Assembly (NCBI GenBank): GCA_016840965.1
Contig: JAEORI010000094.1
Span: 1-13,293, forward strand
Origin: Candidatus Thorarchaeota archaeon
Lineage (GTDB): Archaea; Asgardarchaeota; Thorarchaeia; Thorarchaeales; Thorarchaeaceae
Direction of reading: 5' to 3'
Length of the DNA stretch: 13,293 bases
Numbering within the stretch: the first letter of the stretch is position 1; every line of letters begins with the position of its first letter. Of this stretch, positions 1-5,940 are shown piece by piece. The notes under the pieces are model-generated. The model had not been told where the DNA came from. It saw only the letters and a list, made by a program, of their open reading frames with translations, and did not search any database. The translations under genes and the position numbers were made by a program.

Positions 1-794
1 CCATAGTTCTTACCTCCCATCCTTGAAACCAATGGACCAAGAACTATTCCTTGAAAGAGAGCTGACCTAGACCCTCCAACCATGATGTACATGCCATTAG
101 GATTCAATGCTCGTCTGTAGGAAATCAATGAACGACGCGCTACAGTATCTAGAATAATATCATAGCGCTCCCCAGTTCTTGTGAAGTCTGTCACTTTATA
201 ATCAAGAACACAGTCTGCACCTATTGATTTCATCATTTCAAGTTTTAATGCGCTGTCAACACCAGTAACCTCTGCTCCATAGTGTTTTGCAATCTGAATC
301 CCGAACGATCCCATTCCGCCCCCTGCTCCATTAATCAACACCCTTTGTCCTGGTTGAATCTCTCTTTTTCCACGTAGGCTCTGCAGTGCTATGATGCCAG
401 CTTCAGGGTAGGTGGCTGCTTGTTCAAATGTCATACTTGCTGGTTTCGGAGCCAACACTTTTTCAAGAGCACATGCATACTCGGCAAAGGCTCCATAGCC
501 ATTTGGGTACAACAGGTCACCGTGTACCTCGTCACCTGGTTGAAACTTCGTGACATTACTTCCAACTGTTTCAACTATTCCTGCTATATCGGTACCGAGA
601 ATCTTGTGCCTTGTCCGAAGAGGACCTCCGAGGCGGGATGCCCATGAACCTCTCATGGCTTCGAAGTCGGATGCATTTACAGAAGCCGCCTGGACCTTCA
701 CAAGAACTTGATTGGCGGTAGGAAAGGGCTTTTCCACATCTCTGTATTGAAGGACATCCGGTCCACCATATTTCGTTATTACAATCGCTTTCAT
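1..794 (-). CDS. MDR-family NAD(P)-dependent oxidoreductase, paralog A (3' end outside window)
   Basis: Zinc-less medium-chain dehydrogenase/reductase of the quinone oxidoreductase-like group. It is expected to transfer hydride from NAD(P)H to a quinone, enone or aldehyde in the cytoplasm; the substrate is unknown. The frame is open from ATG at 794 to the window edge (264 codons), so roughly the last 60 residues are missing. The N-terminus MKAIVITKYGGPDVL matches the three paralogs downstream and fixes the start. A GroES-like domain covers residues 1 to about 125, then a Rossmann domain with the glycine-rich motif GAGGGMG at 156-162. No structural-zinc cysteine cluster is visible. After beta-strand 2 it reads GVDSALK where the paralogs read VCS plus polar residues, so the cofactor pocket may differ. 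It starts 19 nt after the stop of the membrane gene at 814-1497 and is probably the last gene of the B operon. The family call is firm; the substrate is not known. Confidence 0.93.
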   Translation of the reverse strand, partial: MKAIVITKYGGPDVLQYRDVEKPFPTANQVLVKVQAASVNASDFEAMRGSWASRLGGPLRTRHKILGTDIAGIVETVGSNVTKFQPGDEVHGDLLYPNGYGAFAEYACALEKVLAPKPASMTFEQAATYPEAGIIALQSLRGKREIQPGQRVLINGAGGGMGSFGIQIAKHYGAEVTGVDSALKLEMMKSIGADCVLDYKVTDFTRTGERYDIILDTVARRSLISYRRALNPNGMYIMVGGSRSALFQGIVLGPLVSRMGGKNY

Positions 795-813
795 GAGCAT
801 TCTCTCATGTGAG

Positions 814-1497
814 TTATAATGGTATAATCGGAATAAGGGGAGGAGCGAATATTAGCCATCCGCCCAGCACCAGTTCGAATATCCAGATCATTAGGCCCCC
901 CAAGTTCCATAAGGCGTTGAAGTTAGGTCTCACATGCTTTGCGACATTACCGAGACCGTAGATGATGCTCGTTAAAATTCCAAACCAACCAATATATGCT
1001 AACCCTGGGAGTATATCATAGACAACGAACACGATTGAGTAAGCAAGCGTACCAATGGAGAACAGGAATTGTGCATAGGAAAAAGTGGAGTTCTTCGATT
1101 TGAGAATGTCAAGAGCTGAGCCACTCAATGCTTCCCTATCAGCACCACTGGAACCTTTGTATTCCTCTGCGATATTGAGAAGTCCTAGGTATTTCCTCTT
1201 ATTGTTAATTTGAATTAAACCTTCTATGCCTCGAGCGACCAACCATGCAAATCCAAGCATCAGGTTGAACGAACTAAAAGCAATGAAGAGTGAAATTGCC
1301 AAAACAACAATTATGGAATGTTCAAGGACCACCAACAAAGTACCTGTTCTGAATTTCTTTGGATCCTTGTTGATCTTTTGCAGTTGTGCTTCCGGGTCAA
1401 GTTCACTAAAAATTTCATAACCATATCTCGAACTTGCCAGTACCAGGACTACAATAATCAACAAGAAGAGAAAACCGGAGATTTCGATGAACATCAT
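814..1497 (-). CDS. Six-helix membrane protein, DUF4386-like
   Basis: Integral membrane protein of 227 aa and unknown function. Hydrophobic segments are near residues 5-21, 52-75, 77-95, 138-160, 166-184 and 198-217, with a charged loop (about 28-51) after the first helix and a hydrophilic loop at 96-137. The later helices, including the FELVLGGWLIF segment near 207-217, resemble the DUF4386 protein at 4593-5303 (EGILGIWFIVRG near its C-terminus). I therefore suspect a divergent DUF4386 relative, but this is by eye. The start ATG overlaps the stop of MDR paralog B as ATGA (a second ATG follows directly), which implies translational coupling. MDR paralog A follows after 19 nt. The position between two reductases suggests a membrane partner or a co-regulated transporter-like protein; this is inference. 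Confidence 0.85.
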   Translation of the reverse strand: MMFIEISGFLFLLIIVVLVLASSRYGYEIFSELDPEAQLQKINKDPKKFRTGTLLVVLEHSIIVVLAISLFIAFSSFNLMLGFAWLVARGIEGLIQINNKRKYLGLLNIAEEYKGSSGADREALSGSALDILKSKNSTFSYAQFLFSIGTLAYSIVFVVYDILPGLAYIGWFGILTSIIYGLGNVAKHVRPNFNALWNLGGLMIWIFELVLGGWLIFAPPLIPIIPL

Positions 1498-2495
1498 GTT
1501 TCCCTCGCGTTACGAAGATTAGAACCATGGTTAAAAGTTAATACGACGCTGCCTTTCTTCTTCCCATCTTCAACATACCTATGCGCGTCCACGACCTTCT
1601 CCATAGGAAACATCTTGTCTACGACTACCTTAATCTCTCCTGAGTCAAAGAGATTCAAAAGGAATTCCAAATCCTCAGTCCTCTCTTCCAAGAGACCGCT
1701 CATTCCCTTCTTGCTGCTTCTTCTGTTGAGCAATGCAACACGTAACATCCGAGGTATCCCATAAGTAACAAAGAAGTAGATTCCTCCATCATTCAGAACA
1801 TTCACACTTTCAGAAAAAGGACTCTTTCCAATCGTGTCGAAGATGATGTCATAGGTTTCTCCACGTTCAGTGAAGGATTCCTTCTTGTAGTCAATGACAA
1901 TATCTGCACCAAGAGATTTCACCATATCCATCTTCTGATTGCTACAGACTCCTGTCACCTCAGCGCCGAAGTATTTGCCAAGTTGAACCAGAAACATGCC
2001 CACACCTCCAGATGCCCCGAAGACAAGGATCTTCTGTCCACGCTGGATGTCCACTTTCCTGAGGAAATATAGTGCGGTTAAAGCTCCCTGCACAGATGTG
2101 GCTTCAGGGAATGAAAGACGGGTCGGTTTCTTCGCAATCACCCCATCATCAGATAAGCTGACATACTCAGCATACGCTCCCAAGCTCATCCCAGTGTATG
2201 CGACAACCTGGTCGCCCTTTGCAAAGCGTTTAACATCTTTGCCAATCGCTTCAACCTCCCCAGCGAGCTCTGTCCCAAGGATTGGTTGTCTTGGCTTTCG
2301 CACTCCAGTAGCCAGACGCATGAGAAGTCCGAATCCAGGCGGAGCAGTGGCACTCCGCGACCAGCAGTCATATTTCGTGACTGTTGATGTTGTTACTTTG
2401 ATAAGCACTTCATTATCCTTTGGCGATGGCTTGTCAATTTCTCGAATCTCTAAGACATTGGGAGATCCGTATTTATCTTGAACAATGGCTTTCAT
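1494..2495 (-). CDS. MDR-family NAD(P)-dependent oxidoreductase, paralog B
   Basis: Complete zinc-less MDR reductase of 333 aa, the usual length for quinone oxidoreductase-like enzymes. The GroES-like domain spans about 1-125 and starts MKAIVQDKYGSPNVL. The Rossmann domain carries GASGGVG at 160-166 followed by the helix FLVQLGKYFGAEVTGVCS. The IDY motif at 201-203 and the FDTIG segment near 219-223 are family landmarks. The C-terminus has the AHRYVEDGKKKGSVVLTF block shared with paralogs C and D. It probably reduces a quinone, enone or carbonyl with NADPH; the substrate is unknown. An AAGGA sequence lies about 10 nt upstream of the ATG. The stop overlaps the start of the 814-1497 membrane gene by 4 nt, so B, that gene and A look like one operon with B first. 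The region upstream of B contains palindromes (see 2525-2578). Confidence 0.94.
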   Translation of the reverse strand: MKAIVQDKYGSPNVLEIREIDKPSPKDNEVLIKVTTSTVTKYDCWSRSATAPPGFGLLMRLATGVRKPRQPILGTELAGEVEAIGKDVKRFAKGDQVVAYTGMSLGAYAEYVSLSDDGVIAKKPTRLSFPEATSVQGALTALYFLRKVDIQRGQKILVFGASGGVGMFLVQLGKYFGAEVTGVCSNQKMDMVKSLGADIVIDYKKESFTERGETYDIIFDTIGKSPFSESVNVLNDGGIYFFVTYGIPRMLRVALLNRRSSKKGMSGLLEERTEDLEFLLNLFDSGEIKVVVDKMFPMEKVVDAHRYVEDGKKKGSVVLTFNHGSNLRNARET

Positions 2496-2524
2496 CCAGT
2501 TTCATTCCTTATTGAACTCTCTAA

Positions 2525-2578
2525 AACAATTGCAGTGTTAATTGTTGTTATTCTTTGTAGACTTTAGTACTAAATATG
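2525..2578 (-). promoter_or_regulatory. Putative promoter/operator upstream of paralog B
   Basis: Read on the minus strand, a TATA-like ATATTTAG at 2571-2578 overlaps a perfect 12-bp palindrome TTTAGTACTAAA (2563-2574). Transcription would then start near 2549. A 7-bp inverted repeat, AACAATT (2525-2531) and AATTGTT (2540-2546), lies just downstream of that point. The layout fits a repressor-controlled archaeal promoter for the B operon. The BRE is not convincing, so the exact promoter is uncertain. Confidence 0.35.
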
Positions 2579-2636
2579 AGGGTTAACAGAGAAAAGAGAA
2601 ATCTGGGGGCTGTTTCCCAGCAGAGAATGGTGCACT

Positions 2637-2673
2637 GGGGTAATTGATGACCAATCGCCATTACAATCACCCC
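2637..2673 (-). terminator. Terminator-like hairpin after the first DUF6326 gene
   Basis: GGGGTAATTG (2637-2646) can pair with CAATCACCCC (2664-2673) with one A-C mismatch and a 17-nt loop. It lies 17 nt beyond the stop of the minus-strand gene at 2691-3107. There is no T tract after it on the minus strand, so it may be an mRNA 3' end structure rather than a true terminator. Confidence 0.3.
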
Positions 2674-2690
2674 CGATCTTGCAAAACGTT

Positions 2691-3107
2691 TTATGCCTCC
2701 AGTTTTGGCCATTTAAAAGCAAACCACACAATTAGTATTAGACACACCAATTCTATGCTCGCTAGTACAATATAGTATGCTGTAATTATGTTAAGAAATG
2801 TCGCGAAAAGTACGACAATCTGGAAAATCCCAACAATGACGTTAAGTACACGATTCACTTTAGGCATTAATATTAGGGATAGGAACACCATAATAATTGG
2901 GAGCGCCATCAGTCCAGCCATCGCAAAGAGCATTTCCTGGGTTAATGGGACACCTCCAATCTCTCCTGTTAGTATTTCAGCTAAGTTACCTGGCGAATAA
3001 AATCCTAAAACGTCTGCATATGAATACGCGAACATCAAAGTTATCCATAAGGCAGAGAGTTTTATCTTCACGTTTACTTTCAAATCCTCAAGAGTGCTTG
3101 AACTCAA
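2691..3107 (-). CDS. DUF6326 family membrane protein (copy 1)
   Basis: Small integral membrane protein of 138 aa with four predicted helices, near residues 17-35, 57-80, 86-106 and 109-131. The KIKLSALW segment at the start of helix 1, the PLTQEML loop before helix 2, the LPIIMVFLSL stretch and the LIVWFAFKW C-terminus fit my recollection of the DUF6326 family. The same blocks recur in the protein at 5371-5757, so the two are paralogs. Function is unknown. The start is TTG; it is supported by AAAGGAG at 3117-3123, 9 nt upstream. The gene follows the four-helix gene at 3193-3609 after an 84-97 nt gap that holds its own TATA-like box, so it may be transcribed separately or as the tail of the C operon. 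Confidence 0.85.
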   Translation of the reverse strand: MSSSTLEDLKVNVKIKLSALWITLMFAYSYADVLGFYSPGNLAEILTGEIGGVPLTQEMLFAMAGLMALPIIMVFLSLILMPKVNRVLNVIVGIFQIVVLFATFLNIITAYYIVLASIELVCLILIVWFAFKWPKLEA

Positions 3108-3160
3108 TCTTTTTTTCTCCTTTCTAAGTCACATTTAGAAACTAGGCGTTAACAAGTCAC

Positions 3161-3176
3161 ATAATATAAGTCCCTT
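3161..3176 (-). promoter_or_regulatory. Putative archaeal promoter for DUF6326 copy 1
   Basis: On the minus strand AAGGGACTTATATTAT reads as a purine-rich BRE (3171-3176) followed by a TATA box. Initiation is expected about 25 nt downstream, near 3139. That would leave a leader of about 30 nt containing the AAAGGAG SD at 3117-3123. This is inferred from consensus only. Confidence 0.4.
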
Positions 3177-3192
3177 GATGCCATTTTGAACT

Positions 3193-3609
3193 CTAACCAG
3201 CTTTGAGTTCTCTGTATACATTGAGAGCGAATGCTAGTGTCAGAAGTGGGAATGCGTAGTTTGACACAGTAGCCCACAAAATGGCTGTAGGGTCATGCCA
3301 ACTTGGATCTGGTATTGGTTGAGAGAAATATACTGTGATGTATAGTGTTTCCATGATGATGAGGATTATGGAGAGAGCTATCAGACCAATGAGTCCGATT
3401 TTCTTCCTGTCCACCAGGAAGAGAGTTGTAAAGATGCCAATTATGACATATATTGCAAAGACTGTCCACGCGCTTTCCAAATCATTGTAGTGAAACTGGT
3501 CTAGTCCAGCTAGATACCCTCCAAAGAGTAGTCGAAAGAGCTGTATCACAACAAGCGCTATTCCACTAAATGTAAGTCTCTTAGTTTGAGTAGCTTCTTT
3601 AGAATTCAT
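3193..3609 (-). CDS. Four-helix membrane protein of unknown family
   Basis: I do not recognise this 138-aa protein. It has a polar N-terminus (MNSKEATQTKRL) and four hydrophobic segments near residues 11-33, 46-66, 70-94 and 108-131. A loop rich in proline and acidic residues (about 97-108, with PDPSWHDP) lies between helices 3 and 4. I place the start at ATG 3609, because GGTG lies 6 nt upstream of it. Longer starts at TTG 3621 or GTG 3618 are open but would sit almost on the previous stop and lack an SD. It begins 12 nt after MDR paralog C ends and is very likely co-transcribed with it. Topology and position parallel the other small membrane proteins in the cluster, but I cannot align it to them with confidence. 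Confidence 0.82.
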   Translation of the reverse strand: MNSKEATQTKRLTFSGIALVVIQLFRLLFGGYLAGLDQFHYNDLESAWTVFAIYVIIGIFTTLFLVDRKKIGLIGLIALSIILIIMETLYITVYFSQPIPDPSWHDPTAILWATVSNYAFPLLTLAFALNVYRELKAG

Positions 3610-3621
3610 TATTCGCACCAA

Positions 3622-4590
3622 TTAACTCTCAACCACGGTGATGATCACGTTGCCACGTTTTCTTCCAGTTTCAACATACCTGTGAGCCTCTGCGACCTTT
3701 TCTAAAGGATAACTTCTATCAATGACTGGTTTAAGCTTTCCTGCCTCAACTAGTTTTTTAATGAAGACTAGATCTTCAACGAGTCCAGTAGCTGTCCCTC
3801 CAAGAATTTTCTTGTTGCTTCTCATTGTAGCGAATTTTGCTTGGACGCTGCGTCTCATCATGTGTACAGCATCAAGAAAGACGCCTCCAACCTTTAGTGC
3901 TTTCATGGAACCAAACAGCGATAGTTTGCCCACTGCATCAAATATCGAATCATAAGTTTCACCACTCTTGGTGAAGTCTTCTGCTGTATAGTCAATCATC
4001 CTGTCAGCACCTAGTTCCTTCACCCACTCTAAATTCGATGTACTGCAAACAGCAGTTACCTCAGCTTCATAGTATTTGGCAAGTTGCACTGCGTAGGAAC
4101 CTACGCTGCTAGAAGCACCATAGATGAGGACTTTTTGACCACTCTGTATATTTCCTTGAGTTCTAAGGAAGAATAACGCTGTATCTATTCCAACAGGAAC
4201 AACAGCAGATTCTCCAAAGGTCAAATTGGACGGTTTTTGTGTGATAGAGCCATCTTCAGGTATACATACATACTCAGCATATGCACCAAAAGTGAATCCA
4301 GTAGTCCCAAATATCTCATCGCCAGGCTGGAATTTAGTCACATCATTGCCTACAGCTTCAACCACTCCCGCCAGTTCAATTCCTAGAATGTTGAACTTCT
4401 TTGGTGTAAAAACACCATTCATCATTCTTGCGAGAAATGGGTCCGGCTTTCGCATACGCCAGTCAGCAGCAGTCACAGATGTTGCATAGATCTTAATTAG
4501 AACTTCATTTTCCTTTGGAGTTGGTTTCTCAATCTCTTTCATTTCAAGGACCTCAGGGGGTCCATATTTTTCAAATACAACCGCCTTCAT
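3622..4590 (-). CDS. MDR-family NAD(P)-dependent oxidoreductase, paralog C
   Basis: Complete zinc-less MDR reductase of 322 aa. The GroES-like domain starts MKAVVFEKYGPPEVL and includes SVTAADWRMRKPD (38-50), the position where quinone oxidoreductase-like proteins carry a conserved aspartate. The cofactor motif reads GASSSVG (158-164): serines replace the central glycines found in paralogs B (GASGGVG) and D (GASGNVG). It is followed by YAVQLAKYYEAEV and VCSTSN. The C-terminal block AHRYVETGRKRGNVIITV is shared with B and D. Predicted reaction is NAD(P)H-dependent reduction of a quinone, enone or carbonyl; the substrate is unknown. The start lies 2 nt after the stop of the DUF4386 gene, with GGTGA at 4597-4601 serving as SD inside that gene's end, so the two are translationally coupled. 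The four-helix gene follows 12 nt downstream. Confidence 0.95.
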   Translation of the reverse strand: MKAVVFEKYGPPEVLEMKEIEKPTPKENEVLIKIYATSVTAADWRMRKPDPFLARMMNGVFTPKKFNILGIELAGVVEAVGNDVTKFQPGDEIFGTTGFTFGAYAEYVCIPEDGSITQKPSNLTFGESAVVPVGIDTALFFLRTQGNIQSGQKVLIYGASSSVGSYAVQLAKYYEAEVTAVCSTSNLEWVKELGADRMIDYTAEDFTKSGETYDSIFDAVGKLSLFGSMKALKVGGVFLDAVHMMRRSVQAKFATMRSNKKILGGTATGLVEDLVFIKKLVEAGKLKPVIDRSYPLEKVAEAHRYVETGRKRGNVIITVVES

Positions 4591-4592
4591 CT

Positions 4593-5303
4593 TTATTCAC
4601 CCTGTTTCTTTGTAGAATCACTATTGTCTATGCCTCTGACAATAAACCAGATGCCCAATATCCCCTCATACGGGAGATACGCAATTAATGGAAACAATAA
4701 TGCCATCCTCAAGATGGAATCAAGTCCAACGCCTAGGAGGAACAGCAAGACATCGATTGGCATAAGTGGCATCAGTACAAGAGCCCAAAGAGCTAGAGCC
4801 TTTGGAATATACTTGGATTTATAGAACATATAGTACCAAAGAATACCACCCAAACCGAAGAACAACATATGGATTGCATAACAGAACTCTTTCATCTCCA
4901 GCAATATTGTCCCAAGAGTGATCATCACCGATGGGTCAGGAGAACCTGCCTGCACATAATCATGACTTAAAGTAATCAAACCATTTGCAGTAATACTGCT
5001 GAAAATAAGGAAGATAGCTTCAGTCAACCAAAAGCTCAAAGCTATCAATGCGAAGAGTTTGTTATGCTGCTGTAAAACTGTGTATAGCAGGACGGTCATA
5101 ACGATGATGCCAAGGACAGTGACAATCTCAGCGATAATGCCTGCTCTCAACAACAAAACATTACTTGAAATACTGACAAGACTCTCTGAGGTACTACCCG
5201 TGCCTATCGCTGCACTCGATAAAGGATCACTGAGCAAGCTACAAACAAACTGAATCAAATATGCAATTCCCAGAAACTTGGGAATGTTCTTGTCCGAACC
5301 CAT
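4593..5303 (-). CDS. DUF4386 family membrane protein
   Basis: Integral membrane protein, 236 aa from the chosen start, with six predicted helices near residues 9-25, 54-75, 82-103, 139-160, 167-192 and 198-222. The order of features is typical of DUF4386: an early KFLGIAYLIQF helix, LLRAGIIAEI near 51-60, the LLEMKEFCYAIHMLFFGLG block (134-152), a YKSKYIPKAL loop, and a final EGILGIWFIVRG helix. Function of the family is unknown. An upstream GTG at 5348 keeps the frame open, but a BRE/TATA element (5327-5342) lies inside that extension. Its expected start site falls at or next to ATG 5303, and no SD precedes that ATG, so I chose 5303 with a leaderless transcript. The stop is 2 nt before MDR paralog C, so this is the first gene of the C operon. 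Confidence 0.88.
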   Translation of the reverse strand: MGSDKNIPKFLGIAYLIQFVCSLLSDPLSSAAIGTGSTSESLVSISSNVLLLRAGIIAEIVTVLGIIVMTVLLYTVLQQHNKLFALIALSFWLTEAIFLIFSSITANGLITLSHDYVQAGSPDPSVMITLGTILLEMKEFCYAIHMLFFGLGGILWYYMFYKSKYIPKALALWALVLMPLMPIDVLLFLLGVGLDSILRMALLFPLIAYLPYEGILGIWFIVRGIDNSDSTKKQGE

Positions 5304-5326
5304 TTTCAAGGAGGCTACAAAACCCC

Positions 5327-5342
5327 TATATATATCCCTTTC
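5327..5342. promoter_or_regulatory. Divergent archaeal promoter with a shared TATA box
   Basis: TATATATAT occupies 5327-5335. On the minus strand GAAAGGG (complement of 5336-5342) directly precedes it as a purine-rich BRE. The ATG at 5303 is about 28 nt from the TATA centre, as in leaderless archaeal mRNAs. On the plus strand the same box would start transcription near 5357, just before the AGGTG SD at 5360-5364 of the DUF6326 gene at 5371. The plus-strand BRE (AAAACCCC) is weaker, so leftward transcription may dominate. Confidence 0.55.
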
Positions 5343-5370
5343 ATCCACTCGATAATTGCAGGTGTATTAG

Positions 5371-5757
5371 ATGGAAGATGTGAAAATTAAACTCTCTGCA
5401 TTATGGGTGGCAAGGATGCTAACTGGTATCCAAGGAGATGTAATCCGGCTTATGGACCCCGCAATGCTAGAAGATATAATCAATGGAACTGCCGCAGTTC
5501 CACTGACAAATGAATTACTGGCTGCTATGGGAGCACTAATGTTGCTTCCAATCGTGATGGTTTTCCTTTCTTTGGAATTGAAGTATAAAGCAAATCGATG
5601 GCTTAACATCATCATTGCCATATCATTCATCGTGATAGACGGTATAGGATTCATTGTGCCTCGACCACTCTATGAGAACGTGATGGGGGTTGGGTATGTT
5701 TTGTTCTGCGCCCTAATAGTATGGTTTGCGTGGAAATGGCAAAATCAGGAAGAGTAG
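5371..5757 (+). CDS. DUF6326 family membrane protein (copy 2)
   Basis: Membrane protein of 128 aa, paralogous to the gene at 2691-3107. Shared blocks are KIKLSALW (5-12), VPLTNELLAAM (43-53), LPIVMVFLSLEL (59-70), the KANRWLN turn (73-79) and the LIVWFAWKW C-terminus. Four helices are expected near 5-22, 48-70, 76-97 and 104-121. The first helix is less hydrophobic than in copy 1, where LMFAYSYADVLGF is replaced by ARMLTGIQGDVIRL; its charged residues are unusual for a buried helix. Start ATG 5371 has AGGTG at 5360-5364. It is the only plus-strand gene within the MDR cluster and faces away from the DUF4386 gene across a shared TATA box. A strong hairpin follows its stop. Function is unknown. 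Confidence 0.87.
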   Translation: MEDVKIKLSALWVARMLTGIQGDVIRLMDPAMLEDIINGTAAVPLTNELLAAMGALMLLPIVMVFLSLELKYKANRWLNIIIAISFIVIDGIGFIVPRPLYENVMGVGYVLFCALIVWFAWKWQNQEE

Positions 5758-5770
5758 TCAAGAGGAAAGA

Positions 5771-5802
5771 TGTGAGTCCCCAGAATCATGGGGAACCTCA
5801 CA
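5771..5802 (+). terminator. Terminator-like hairpin after DUF6326 copy 2
   Basis: TGTGAGTCCCC (5771-5781) pairs fully with GGGGA (5790-5794) plus CTCACA (5797-5802), leaving an 8-nt loop and a 2-nt AC bulge. It begins 13 nt after the stop at 5757. No T tract follows, so it could stabilise a 3' end rather than terminate transcription. Confidence 0.45.
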
Positions 5803-5911
5803 ACCCCTCAGAACTAGAATGAGATTGATTACCCGCCTAGATCAATCCGAGAGTATAGGAATACGTTGATGGTGGTCATTAACAGAACAGATATGAACCC
5901 CCATGACGAAA

Positions 5912-5940
5912 CATCCTCGGCTGGCTTGTTGTCGAGGATG
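5912..5940 (-). terminator. Hairpin directly after paralog D
   Basis: CATCCTCG (5912-5919) and CGAGGATG (5933-5940) form a perfect 8-bp stem with a 13-nt loop. On the minus strand it begins immediately after the TAG stop of paralog D (5941-5943) and is followed by a short TTTCGT. It is likely a 3' end or weak terminator element. Confidence 0.4.

Noticed and set aside
1996..2481. Plus-strand open frame opposite paralog B
   Set aside because: Antisense to a complete, well-conserved MDR gene and lacking an SD.
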